From the NCBI GenBank assembly GCA_964523725.1, contig CAZGAU010000033.1, positions 1 to 38,817 of the forward strand: a DNA stretch of 38,817 nt. The letters run 5' to 3'. The DNA comes from JADJNW01 sp964523725 (GTDB taxonomy: Bacteria; Bacteroidota; Bacteroidia; Chitinophagales; Saprospiraceae). Numbering within the stretch: the first letter of the stretch is position 1; every line of letters begins with the position of its first letter. The notes under the pieces were generated by a model. That model ran no database searches and had not been told where the DNA came from. It worked only from the letters and a program-made list of their open reading frames with translations. Positions 1 through 8,394 of this stretch are shown in pieces. Both the position numbers and the translations under genes were made by a program.

Positions 1-20
1 CTGAGCACTGCCTACTGAAG

Positions 21-1262
21 CTACTTCTTCGCGATATAAATCAATTCCGAGCAATTCTCTTGTGTAAATGTCTGCTTCGCCATGCGCTGGATGTCTTCGG
101 TGGTCACACTCTGGTAAAGCTTCGCTTCATCGTTAATCAGACTGGCATCGTCCAGAGACTCAAAAAACGCAAGGTTGATCGCTTTATTCAACACATTGGT
201 CTCGGAGAACAGCAGATTACTCTCCACTTTATTTTGAAGTTTCTGCAATTCAGAATCCAGAATCATATGTGATTTCAACTGCTCCAACTCTTCCCAGATC
301 GCATTTTTAGCGGTTTCCAAAGCTACACCCTCATTCGGCTTGCCTTCAATAATAAACAATCCCGGATCAAAACTGCCCGACACATAACAATCGATCGAAG
401 AAAACAACTGCTTTTCTTTCAATAAGCGGCGGAACAAACGCGAAGACTGTCCATTGCTCAGCACATCCGACAGCAAGTCGGCGACGTAATAATCGCGATC
501 CACACGGCCCGGCATGTGGAAAGCCAGATAAAATGCGTCCAGCGGTACGTTGGCGGTTTCGCTAATGCGGCGTTGCATCGCTTGCTGCGGCGGTTCTACC
601 GGCAGGTTACGCTTTGGAACCTCGCCTGAGGGAATGTCGCCAAACCATTTTTCTGCCAGCGCCCGCACGTCTTTGGTCTTTATATTCCCCGAAACCACCA
701 GAATCGCATTATTTGGACGGTAATATTTAAAATAAAAATTCTTTACATCCTCCAAAGTCGCTTCTTCGATGTGCTTCGGCTCCAGACCAATCGTGGGCCA
801 ACGGTAGGGATGCACCCGGTATGCCATATCCGACAGATGATGCCAGGAATCGCCATAAGGCTGATTCAGGCAGGTTTCCTTGAATTCCTCCACCACTACT
901 TTTTGCTGGGTAGCCAGCACCTTCGGGTCGAAATTCAGGCTCAGCATGCGGTCGGATTCCAGCCAGAACGCGGTCTCTATATTCTGCGTCGGCAAAATAT
1001 CATAGAAACTTGTCATATCACTGTTGGTGAACGCATTATTTTCGCCGCCCGCCATCTGGATCGGATCATCAAAATCAGGAATATTCGCGGAGCCGCCAAA
1101 CATCAGGTGCTCAAACAGATGGGCAAATCCCGTGCGCTCGGGGTTTTCGTCGCGCGAGCCCACATTGTAAGTCACATTCACCGCCACCATCGGGGTACTG
1201 TCATCTTCGTGCACCAGCACCCGCAGGCCATTGCTTAATGTAAATCGATTATATGTAATCAC
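21..1262 (-). CDS. M16 family zinc metallopeptidase
   Basis: A 413-residue protein of the pitrilysin/insulinase (M16) family, which cleaves peptides using zinc bound by an inverted HxxEH motif. The motif is visible as H48-L-F-E51-H52, and the Glu-rich stretch VVVEEFKE near residues 122-129 sits where the third zinc ligand is expected. The N-terminal catalytic half is followed by the usual inactive half (about residues 190-400), so the length is normal for the single-domain-pair bacterial type. I see no signal peptide, so it may act in the cytoplasm. The start is GTG at 1262; an in-frame stop lies 18 bases upstream and no ATG fits. The downstream neighbour is outside the window. Family assignment is secure; the substrate is unknown. 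Confidence 0.93.
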   Translation of the reverse strand: MITYNRFTLSNGLRVLVHEDDSTPMVAVNVTYNVGSRDENPERTGFAHLFEHLMFGGSANIPDFDDPIQMAGGENNAFTNSDMTSFYDILPTQNIETAFWLESDRMLSLNFDPKVLATQQKVVVEEFKETCLNQPYGDSWHHLSDMAYRVHPYRWPTIGLEPKHIEEATLEDVKNFYFKYYRPNNAILVVSGNIKTKDVRALAEKWFGDIPSGEVPKRNLPVEPPQQAMQRRISETANVPLDAFYLAFHMPGRVDRDYYVADLLSDVLSNGQSSRLFRRLLKEKQLFSSIDCYVSGSFDPGLFIIEGKPNEGVALETAKNAIWEELEQLKSHMILDSELQKLQNKVESNLLFSETNVLNKAINLAFFESLDDASLINDEAKLYQSVTTEDIQRMAKQTFTQENCSELIYIAKK

Positions 1263-1448
1263 TTCTTTATTTAGACTTTAGATTTTAGATGATAGACATT
1301 AGATGCTGAAATAGTCTGAACTCTATTATTTAACGTCTAATATCTCTCTATCAAACTGCAAAACTATTAAAAATTCGCATTTCGACACGCCAAAAGTAAA
1401 CGCCTGGACATCTAATTAGTTGTGAGTGGTTATCGGTTAATTGTTATT

Positions 1449-1548
1449 NNNNNNNNNNNNNNNNNNNNNNNNNNNNNNNNNNNNNNNNNNNNNNNNNNNN
1501 NNNNNNNNNNNNNNNNNNNNNNNNNNNNNNNNNNNNNNNNNNNNNNNN
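1449..1548. other. Assembly gap (100 N)
   Basis: Exactly 100 unknown bases, the conventional placeholder for a gap of unknown size. The left flank has GTTATCGGTTAATTGTTATT-like low-complexity sequence and the right flank is a GC-richer block. Unlike the second gap, the two flanks do not share sequence, so real bases are probably missing. Confidence 0.98.
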
Positions 1549-1665
1549 CTGGCATCTCTGCTCCGGCATCTTTAAAGAACTGGTAGTTTTTCGACAACAC
1601 GAAGAGGGCTGCTTCCCACCGGAGGCGCCCTTTTCCATTTGGTTTAAAGTCAACATGTATAACCG

Positions 1666-1684
1666 TCCCGACACTTGGTCGGGA
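1666..1684. repeat. Perfect 7-bp palindrome, 5-base loop
   Basis: TCCCGAC and GTCGGGA surround ACTTG. It marks the edge of the GC-rich block right of the first gap, where composition returns to AT-rich. It could be the end of a dispersed repeat or a weak terminator; there is no T-tract on either side. Confidence 0.6.
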
Positions 1685-1924
1685 TAAACTGTAAAAGTTT
1701 CCCATCATTTAATCGCCTGTATATCAATTTAAAACATCACCTAATCACCCCATCGCCCCATCACCCCTCCAACAATTGGCACGATTTTAGTTTACAATTA
1801 TTCGTAAAGTGTACCATCATTCTTAAACGGAAAAACAAACAGCACAAGACCAGTTTCAAAAAGGGAAAACCGGCAACGAATATGCATACGATGAGAAAAC
1901 AAACCAAATAAGAAAGGCGAGATG

Positions 1925-1957
1925 TGAGATGCGAAATGATTCGCATTTCATATCTCA
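1925..1957. repeat. Imperfect 14-bp inverted repeat
   Basis: The arms at 1925-1938 and 1944-1957 match at 12 of 14 positions around a 5-base loop. It lies about 190 bases upstream of the secreted HYR protein in otherwise featureless AT-rich sequence. Its role is unknown; no T-tract follows, so a terminator is unlikely. Confidence 0.5.
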
Positions 1958-2145
1958 AGTTTCAATATTTTATACAGCACATCATGTTGCAAAAGATTAC
2001 TATAATCTGGTTTTCAATTTAATAAGCATTTAATTTTTACAAAATATTATATATCTCACCACTGCCAGGCATCAAGCGCACAGGTCGGGCAGGTGGGCGT
2101 GATTTGCGTATCCGATTCTATTACACATAAAACACGATTTTAACA

Positions 2146-5100
2146 ATGAAACACTTTAGCGTAAGCGGCAACACGCTTGCCGTATATTCTGATAACCTGA
2201 GAAGAAAGCTTCTCCTGGTGCTGTTTTTCCTGGCGTGGCTGGGGCAGCACGCGCTACTGGCACAGTGCAATATGATGAGTACCAACCCTGATCCTTTGCT
2301 GCCAAAGATGTTCAAGCTTGATACCGTTTGCGAGGTCAAGATCAAAGCAGTGGATTTGCTAAGTGCGCCCGGCAACTGTCCCGGCGCTAAAAACATGATC
2401 ATCCGCGATGGCATGAGCAATGTGGTCGCTTTTGGTCTCGATTCTTTGACGGTGGATGCGACCAATTATGTGAACCAATTGCTGAGCGTAACGGTGACCG
2501 ACACCACAACTACCTTGTTTTCAGTTACATACATCGCTTTAATTGATGATAAAGCGCCTGTCATCGATTGTCAGAATATCGACATGAGCTGCATCGATGA
2601 AGCGACCATTGTCATTGTAGAATTACCTGCCGTGACCGATAATTGCGACCCCGAAGTAAACCTGGAATACCACGATGTAATGCTGGGCTCGATGTGCGAG
2701 CGCGTGATCGAACGTACCTGGACCGCAACAGACAAAAGCGGCAACGAATCTACTTGCGTGCAATTGATCACCGTAACCCGGCCACCGCTGGACAGTATTG
2801 TGTTTCCGAAAGATACAATCTTGAATTGCGGCACCGCCGACACCGCTGCGATTGCGCTTGGCCGGCCCATGCTGAGAGATCAGGTGGTGACCACCGGCGC
2901 TATTTGCAATATCAGCGCCAGCCGCATGGATAGTGTAAAAGCCATTTGTGGTGATAAAGCATTTACAATCAGGCGTTTCTGGACAGTGACTGATAATTGT
3001 ACCGGCGAGATGAAGCGCGATACCCAGCTCATCACGGTACAGGATACGCTGGCTCCGGAAATTGAAATCCAGGAAATTTATACCGTGCCGGCTGATCCCG
3101 GCCAATGCTACGGTACGGTGACCCTGCCCGAGCCCGAATTGCTGGATAATTGTGACGCTTCTCCAAGGCTTTTTGTAAGCACGTCTTACGGGGCGACCGG
3201 CTTGGGTCCGCATCCCTTTGTACCAGTTGGTCCGCACACGGTGCAATACACTGCTGTGGATGCCTGCGGCAATACTCGTGTTTTTAAAATGCAATTAAAC
3301 GTAATAGATGATGAAGCACCTTCGGCGGTTTGCGAGGGTTATACCGCGGTCGGCTTGCCTTCGGTAGGCATTGTAACCGTTCCGGCCAAAACCTTCAACA
3401 AAGGTAGCCGCGACAACTGTGCGCCGAAGCTTTATTTCAAAGTACGCAAAGTGACAACCGGCACTTGCGATGGCATCAACGGAGATGATTCGCCGTTGGA
3501 AGGCTATCAGGAGTGGTTTGATGATGATGTAACGTTCTGTTGCGCGGAGGCCGGGCCGAAGTTTGTCAAATTGATTTTCCGGGTGTATGAAATAGATCCC
3601 GGGCCTGGTCCTGTGAACCCTGAGCGCGAGCTGCCGGGCGGCGATTTGTACAATCATTATAATGAGTGCATGATCGACGTAGAAGTTCAGGATAAAATAG
3701 CGCCGATAATTAAGTGTCCGGCCAATGTAACGGTGAATTGCACCGAAAACCTGCATGATCTCTCGCGATTCGGACGCCCCGAAGTGGTTGAATTCTGTGG
3801 TTATACGCTTGATTCTACGGTTGTAAAAAAACTAAATGAATGTAATACCGGCACCATCGAGCGGATTTTCACAGCCACCGATAATTTTGGAAACAAAAGC
3901 ACCTGTACCCAGATCATTACCGTGGTAAACCCAACGCCATTAAAGGCGGAAGACATACAATGGCCCCAAATGTATGTAAGCAATGAATGCGGCACTGGCA
4001 CCGATCCAGAGGATTTACCCGAAGGTTTTGCACGCCCGATCATTACGAATACTTCGTGCAATTTCTTTGCGGTTTCGCACAGCGATCAGTTTTTTGATGT
4101 GGCATTCCCGGCTTGTTACAAGATCATTCGTACCTGGGAAGTAATCGACTGGTGCAAATATGAGCCCCAATACCCCGAACGCGGCGGAAAGTTTTCTTCC
4201 ACCCAGATCATCAAAGTGGAAGATATTGAAGCTCCGGTGATGAACTGCCCCCCGGCTGAAATTACAGTATCCACGGGCAACAGCTGCGGCGTGGTACCTG
4301 TGACCATCCCTACGGTAACTGGTCAGGATTGCAGCCCAAATATTATTATTACCAATGATTCGCCCTACGCAACCAATGGCGGCGCCAATGCCAGCGGCAA
4401 TTATCCGGTAGGAACTACCGTAGTGACCTTCACTGCTAAAGATCGTTGTGGCAATACATCCACTTGCAAGGTAAAAGTGATCGTACAAGACAAAACGAAG
4501 CCTTCCCCCGTTTGTATTGTGGGTTTGTCGATGAATCTGGTGAATAAAGACGGAGAATTCGTAGCAATCGTAAATGCAAAATCCTTCAATGGCGGTAGTT
4601 TTGACAACTGCACCCCCAAGGAAAAGCTCAAGTTTGCATTACGCCGGCCCGGAAATACGCCTGCGCCACCTGTTGACACAATGTTGACATTCACCTGTGG
4701 TGATGTAGGCAATCAGGTCGTGGAATTCTGGGTCACCGATGAGCAAGGCAACAGCGATTATTGCGTAACCTTCATCTCGATCCAGGACAACAATCGATTA
4801 TGCCCGGCGCCTTCCACCGGTATGATCGCAGGTGGTATCGAAACCGAGCGCGGCGATTGGGTGGAAAATGTGCACGTACGCGTGAACAGCAATGCATTCC
4901 AGGTAATGACCGGGCAAACCGGAGGTTTTGAATTCCCTTACCTGCCGATCGGGCATGATTACACCATTGTACCTGAGAAAAACGACGACCTGAAGAACGG
5001 TGTTTCCACAATTGATGTGTTGCTGATCGCTCGCCATATTTTGGGCATTCAAAAACTCAATTCGCCTTATAAAATCATTGCTGCCGACGTGGATCGCTCC

Positions 5101-6084
5101 GGCGATGTCTCGGTGCTGGATATGGTGCGCCTGCGAAAGGTAATTCTGGGTGTGGATGATAAATTTCCGAACGGCAATAAATCCTGGCGGTTTGTAAAGT
5201 CTGATTTCAATTTCCCGGATCCGCAGAACCCTTTTAAAACAACGTTTCCGGAATTATACAATGTGAACGATTTTGATGGTCAGCTAATGGATGCCGATTT
5301 TAAAGCGGTAAAAGTGGGTGATGTGGATTTTTCAGCACGCGCCAACAATGCCGTGAATATTGAATCCCGCGTCAGCAAGAAAGCTTTTGCCCTCAACATC
5401 CAGGATAAACTGCTGAAAGCAGACGAAACCTTTACCCTGGAATTGACCGCGCAGGAAGCCGCCGAACTCATGGGGTATCAGTTTGCCTTGCAATACGATC
5501 CTGATTTGCTTGAATTTGTTACGCTGGACAATGGCAGCCTGCCGAACATGAGCGACGCAAATTTTGGCTTGCACCTGATCGATGAAGGCGTGGTGACCAC
5601 CAGTTGGAACATCGCCGGCGACGAGACGCTTTCCGGAAAAGCGGCGCTCTTTACGCTCACCCTGCGCGCCAGAAGTTCAGTAAAATTGAGCGAGGTACTA
5701 AGCCTGAGCCCCCGTTACCTGAACAGTGAAGCTTATAATACGGATGAAGAAATAATGGAAATCAAGCTCGAATTCTCCGAGCCGGTGCTGGAAGTGCCCA
5801 TCAATGCAACGCCTGTGGAAAACAGCTTTGAGTTGTACCAAAATGCCCCGAATCCTTTCGCGACGCAGACCGTGGTGCCATTCCAGTTGCCCGAAACCAC
5901 CTACGCCAAGCTGACCATTTTTGATGCCACCGGGCGCGTGGTATATAGCCGCGAGGGCGAATTTCCGCAGGGTTACAACGAGGTAATCATCAATCGTTCG
6001 GAAGTAAACGCCGAGGGTATGTTGTATTACCGTCTGGAAACGCTGGGACGTCATCAGACTAAGAAGATGATCCTATTGGATTAA
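2146..6084 (+). CDS. Secreted HYR-repeat protein with dockerin-like, cohesin-like and T9SS sorting domains
   Basis: A 1312-residue extracellular modular protein. Residues 1-40 form a signal peptide (KLLLVLFFLAW core, likely cut after ALLA). About seven HYR-like Ig-fold repeats follow (near 136-208, 213-298, 303-388, 392-517, 520-598, 600-705, 697-783, with a related block to 880), marked by recurring TATDKSGN/DNC motifs and paired cysteines. Next are a carboxypeptidase-regulatory-like Ig fold (about 893-945), a dockerin-type-I-like pair of calcium loops (about 950-1005, second loop DVDRSGDVSVLD) and a cohesin-like domain (about 1081-1205). The C-terminus (1226-1312, NAPNPF...MILLD) is a type A T9SS sorting signal, so the protein should cross the outer membrane and be anchored or released. 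It is likely an adhesin or scaffold. It is monocistronic with its own terminator. Domain calls are from pattern recognition. Confidence 0.9.
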   Translation: MKHFSVSGNTLAVYSDNLRRKLLLVLFFLAWLGQHALLAQCNMMSTNPDPLLPKMFKLDTVCEVKIKAVDLLSAPGNCPGAKNMIIRDGMSNVVAFGLDSLTVDATNYVNQLLSVTVTDTTTTLFSVTYIALIDDKAPVIDCQNIDMSCIDEATIVIVELPAVTDNCDPEVNLEYHDVMLGSMCERVIERTWTATDKSGNESTCVQLITVTRPPLDSIVFPKDTILNCGTADTAAIALGRPMLRDQVVTTGAICNISASRMDSVKAICGDKAFTIRRFWTVTDNCTGEMKRDTQLITVQDTLAPEIEIQEIYTVPADPGQCYGTVTLPEPELLDNCDASPRLFVSTSYGATGLGPHPFVPVGPHTVQYTAVDACGNTRVFKMQLNVIDDEAPSAVCEGYTAVGLPSVGIVTVPAKTFNKGSRDNCAPKLYFKVRKVTTGTCDGINGDDSPLEGYQEWFDDDVTFCCAEAGPKFVKLIFRVYEIDPGPGPVNPERELPGGDLYNHYNECMIDVEVQDKIAPIIKCPANVTVNCTENLHDLSRFGRPEVVEFCGYTLDSTVVKKLNECNTGTIERIFTATDNFGNKSTCTQIITVVNPTPLKAEDIQWPQMYVSNECGTGTDPEDLPEGFARPIITNTSCNFFAVSHSDQFFDVAFPACYKIIRTWEVIDWCKYEPQYPERGGKFSSTQIIKVEDIEAPVMNCPPAEITVSTGNSCGVVPVTIPTVTGQDCSPNIIITNDSPYATNGGANASGNYPVGTTVVTFTAKDRCGNTSTCKVKVIVQDKTKPSPVCIVGLSMNLVNKDGEFVAIVNAKSFNGGSFDNCTPKEKLKFALRRPGNTPAPPVDTMLTFTCGDVGNQVVEFWVTDEQGNSDYCVTFISIQDNNRLCPAPSTGMIAGGIETERGDWVENVHVRVNSNAFQVMTGQTGGFEFPYLPIGHDYTIVPEKNDDLKNGVSTIDVLLIARHILGIQKLNSPYKIIAADVDRSGDVSVLDMVRLRKVILGVDDKFPNGNKSWRFVKSDFNFPDPQNPFKTTFPELYNVNDFDGQLMDADFKAVKVGDVDFSARANNAVNIESRVSKKAFALNIQDKLLKADETFTLELTAQEAAELMGYQFALQYDPDLLEFVTLDNGSLPNMSDANFGLHLIDEGVVTTSWNIAGDETLSGKAALFTLTLRARSSVKLSEVLSLSPRYLNSEAYNTDEEIMEIKLEFSEPVLEVPINATPVENSFELYQNAPNPFATQTVVPFQLPETTYAKLTIFDATGRVVYSREGEFPQGYNEVIINRSEVNAEGMLYYRLETLGRHQTKKMILLD

Positions 6085-6144
6085 CTTCAAACATTAAACC
6101 TAAAACTTATTTTACTATCCCAAGAATCGGTTATCAGAAGTGAG

Positions 6145-6179
6145 GTCTCTGCTTCCATGTGAAGCAGGGACTTTTTTTT
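6145..6179 (+). terminator. Rho-independent terminator of the HYR protein gene
   Basis: An 11-bp stem (6145-6155 with 6161-6171, one G-T wobble) with a 5-base loop is followed by eight T. It lies 61 bases after the stop codon of the large secreted protein. Confidence 0.9.
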
Positions 6180-6522
6180 ATTGCTGACCGATTCAGACTT
6201 TAACATTTTTCATAAACAATTAATAATGAATAAATTACATCAAAAATATATTGTTTTTTCTCAAATACTTTTTGCAGGGGGTATGAATAATTTAAAAATG
6301 TTTCTATATTTGTATTGTACTTATTTTTATATCTCGTTTATTATTTCTTTTCTGTCCCACTAACCGATCAATACATCAAAAGCGCCACAAAACGATACTA
6401 GTGCGCATTCCCATCGAACGTATCCGGTAACTTAAGTCTCGGAAAATCCCTTTATTAAATTTTATATACAAACCGCAATGGTTATAATTCACTACTAACA
6501 AATCATAATCTTTCTGTGTGAG

Positions 6523-6608
6523 AAACCTACACACTATTCGTGAAAGAATAAGAATAGGTTTTTGGGATAGCCTCTCTCTGCCCGGTTTCGGGCGGAGAGA
6601 GTTTTTTA
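6523..6608 (+). ncRNA. Candidate small structured RNA ending in a terminator
   Basis: Nested complementary segments AAACCTA (6523-6529) with TAGGTTT (6555-6561), and CTATTC (6534-6539) with GAATAAG (6546-6552, one bulge), are followed ten bases later by a strong terminator. No coding frame precedes the terminator after the previous one at 6179, so something non-coding or very short must be transcribed here. The 5' end is not defined. It may instead be the leader of a transcript continuing into yraN. Confidence 0.4.
6572..6608 (+). terminator. Rho-independent terminator without an obvious upstream gene
   Basis: A 13-bp stem (6572-6584 with 6589-6601, one wobble) with GTTT loop is followed by six T. 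It is the second terminator in 430 bases with no convincing CDS between them. Confidence 0.88.
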
Positions 6609-6688
6609 TTACCCGCCATAGTTTGAACGAAGCCTGATTTTATTATATCTTAGATTGTTGATTTTCAATTGGCGTAAAAATTCCTGCC

Positions 6689-7057
6689 TTGGCAAAACAC
6701 CTCGACATCGGCAAAGCCGGCGAAAGCCTGGCCCGCAGCTTCCTCGAACAAAAAGGCTATCGCATTCTGGAAACCAATTGGCGCTGGAGCCGCGCCGAAA
6801 TTGACCTCATCGCCAAAGATGTTGATATTCTTGTATTTGTAGAAGTAAAAACCCGCAGCACCGACGCATTCGGCAAGCCCGAAGAATCGATCACTGCCCG
6901 CAAGGAGCGCTTCCTCGCCGATGCCGCCTCTGTGTATATGGAGCAAATCGGGCACGAATGGGCAGTGCGCTTCGATGTTGTTTCAATCATTTACCACAGC
7001 GCTCAGCACTACGAAATCGAGCATTTTGAAGATGCCTTTTTTCCGGGGCTGGAGTAG
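6689..7057 (+). CDS. yraN: YraN family (UPF0102) nuclease-like protein
   Basis: A 122-residue protein matching the YraN/UPF0102 family in length and pattern: HLDIGKAGESLA at residues 4-15, N30-W, and the PD-(D/E)xK-type core E37-I-D39...E52-V-K54. The family has a restriction-endonuclease-like fold and is often found with DNA-processing genes, but its cellular role is not settled. The start is TTG at 6689: family members begin M-x-x-H-x-x-x-G, which fits this codon exactly, and no ATG is available upstream. The gene stands alone, facing the convergent methyltransferase 32 bases downstream. Confidence 0.9.
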   Translation: MAKHLDIGKAGESLARSFLEQKGYRILETNWRWSRAEIDLIAKDVDILVFVEVKTRSTDAFGKPEESITARKERFLADAASVYMEQIGHEWAVRFDVVSIIYHSAQHYEIEHFEDAFFPGLE

Positions 7058-7089
7058 TCTGGCTCCATAATGGATATCAGGATTATTTA

Positions 7090-7863
7090 CTACATTTCAC
7101 ACATATAATAAATCCAGGGATCTTTATTTTGATCCAATCCATTTTTATTATAAATATCCAGTTCTTCGCCGCTTAGCTCCGAAAACAAGCGAATGTTTTT
7201 GAATCCCAAAGACCGCAACTGGTCGATCTGCGCGGCAGGCCTTATAAAATAATGATTAAACCGGAAGCGATGTACCCGATCTCTAAGTATTGCGTATGGC
7301 TTGTTTTTGTATTTTCCGGGTAAGCCATTGTAAAACAACATAATACAAAAGCTCATAATCTGATAAGCCAATTTTATCGGGTTCGGGAAGAATCTAACCT
7401 TGTAAATATCTTTCAAATTCTGTAAGTTGTGAGTGGAAAAAACAAAAATGCCTCCTGCAGCGCCTACCCTTTTGATCTCTGCCAGCGATTTGAGCCGATC
7501 TTCATGAGATATAGAATCCAAGCCGTTATAACTAAATAATATAAAATCAAAATATCCATCTTCGAATGCATGCATTGATCTTACATCTGCTACATCAAAA
7601 CTGATTTTTTCTTCCCGTTTGCTAAATCGCCTTTCGCATGCCTTTATCATACTTTCAGAGTAATCCACACCCACATATTCTTTCACCAAAGGCGCAAAAT
7701 GTACCGTTGTGCGCCCTCCACCGACTCCAATATCCAGCATTTTCATCCGGTAAAGATCTGCTTTCAACAAATTAAAAATAGTTTGTTCTGGTTTTTGCAG
7801 GTAATCCAAGGTAGAATAGGATTGAACAACTTCTGCAACTTCGTAGGCTATCTGATTTGACAT
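7090..7863 (-). CDS. Class I SAM-dependent methyltransferase
   Basis: A 257-residue Rossmann-fold methyltransferase of the Methyltransf_11/25 type. Motif I is D44-I-G-V-G-G-G50 (SAM glycine loop) and the acidic residue after strand 2 is D67 in VGVDYS. The post-motif region FDFILFSYNGLDSI lies near residues 106-119. The C-terminal third has a hydrophobic stretch (about 170-185) and is substrate specific. Substrate is unknown; relatives act on small molecules or sugars as often as on quinones. It is transcribed divergently from gcvP across about 500 bases. Confidence 0.88.
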   Translation of the reverse strand: MSNQIAYEVAEVVQSYSTLDYLQKPEQTIFNLLKADLYRMKMLDIGVGGGRTTVHFAPLVKEYVGVDYSESMIKACERRFSKREEKISFDVADVRSMHAFEDGYFDFILFSYNGLDSISHEDRLKSLAEIKRVGAAGGIFVFSTHNLQNLKDIYKVRFFPNPIKLAYQIMSFCIMLFYNGLPGKYKNKPYAILRDRVHRFRFNHYFIRPAAQIDQLRSLGFKNIRLFSELSGEELDIYNKNGLDQNKDPWIYYMCEM

Positions 7864-8324
7864 ATCTGTTAGATTATGGTTGAACTAAAAAAATAATACT
7901 CAAGAAAATACATCATTCAAAGTCAGGTTCTGACTTCAGATAAATGAGTCATAATTTTCAACAACTGCCTTGGCTGAAGAGAAAATTTTATACAGTTCTT
8001 TTGCATTGAGGCGGATAAAAGAGTTTTTTTCAGCGTATACGCCTGCAATTCACAAGAATCTGTAACAAAATAACAATGGAAAAATTGGATTTCGCGACCA
8101 TAGCACTTAGCTAGGGGAGATTATGTGCCTGGTCTGTCGAAACCATATTATGTGCATGAAAAGAACCGTAAGTATCTAGAAAATTATCGGCGAATATAGT
8201 TTAATTTACAAATAAATGCAAGTAAAACTTTCAAAAGTTATAGTGAAACCTAAAAAATCAAAAAGTTATTTTTTATTATATCCTTATTCTAAACAATTTC
8301 CACTCAACAAGTCTTTAGCTATTC
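7864..8324. other. Divergent spacer between methyltransferase and gcvP
   Basis: About 460 AT-rich bases between the methyltransferase start and the gcvP promoter. It holds one perfect palindrome (7920-7936) and only very short frames. I looked for a glycine riboswitch before gcvP and did not see one; the gcvP leader is only about 30 bases long. Confidence 0.6.
7920..7936. promoter_or_regulatory. Perfect 7-3-7 palindrome, possible operator
   Basis: AAGTCAG, three bases, CTGACTT. It lies 57 bases upstream of the methyltransferase start codon in the divergent spacer, a sensible position for a dimeric regulator. No regulator is identifiable. Confidence 0.4.
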
Positions 8325-8357
8325 TTGTTAAAAGCACAACAAAATGTCGTACTTTTG
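8325..8357 (+). promoter_or_regulatory. Bacteroidota-type promoter of gcvP
   Basis: TTG at 8325-8327 and TACTTTTG at 8350-8357 fit the Bacteroidota sigma pattern (TTG, spacer, TAnnTTTG); the spacer is 22 bases against the usual 19-21. The -7 element overlaps the upstream ATG at 8344, which therefore cannot be the translation start of this transcript. Confidence 0.7.
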
Positions 8358-8394
8358 CCAACGATTTTTCCTAACCAAATACTCGGGTTATAAA

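Larger units (their letters stand above)
1263..2145. other. Gene-poor spacer containing a scaffold gap and palindromes
   Basis: About 880 bases between the divergently oriented M16 peptidase and the large secreted protein. It is AT-rich with short TAGA/TTAGA-like and CCCATC-like repetitions, apart from a GC-richer block at 1549-1690 just right of the gap. No reading frame here looks like a gene: the minus-strand frames at 1430-1708 run into the Ns and resemble nothing I can name with certainty. A TAGTTTTG match to the Bacteroidota -7 element lies on the minus strand at 1359-1366 and could serve the peptidase, but the TTTG upstream of it is 24 bases away rather than 19-21. Confidence 0.6.
6085..6688. 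other. Spacer between HYR gene and yraN
   Basis: About 600 bases, mostly very AT-rich, holding two strong terminators, a possible structured RNA (6523-6608) and one perfect -7 element TATATTTG at 6305-6312 (plus strand, no TTTG at proper spacing). The 60-codon frame at 6181-6363 starts inside the terminator T-tract, has skewed hydrophobic composition and no recognisable features; I do not call it a gene. Confidence 0.6.

Noticed and set aside
2623..3294. 223-codon frame on the minus strand inside the HYR protein gene
   Set aside because: Fully antisense to a well-supported CDS, with odd His/Arg/Ile-rich composition and no recognisable domain; a shadow frame.
6181..6363. 60-codon plus-strand frame
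   Set aside because: Begins in a terminator T-tract; strongly biased Phe/Tyr/Ile composition from AT-rich DNA.
7864..8394. Possible glycine riboswitch upstream of gcvP
   Set aside because: The predicted transcript leader is only about 30 bases and no tandem aptamer-like structure was seen in the spacer.
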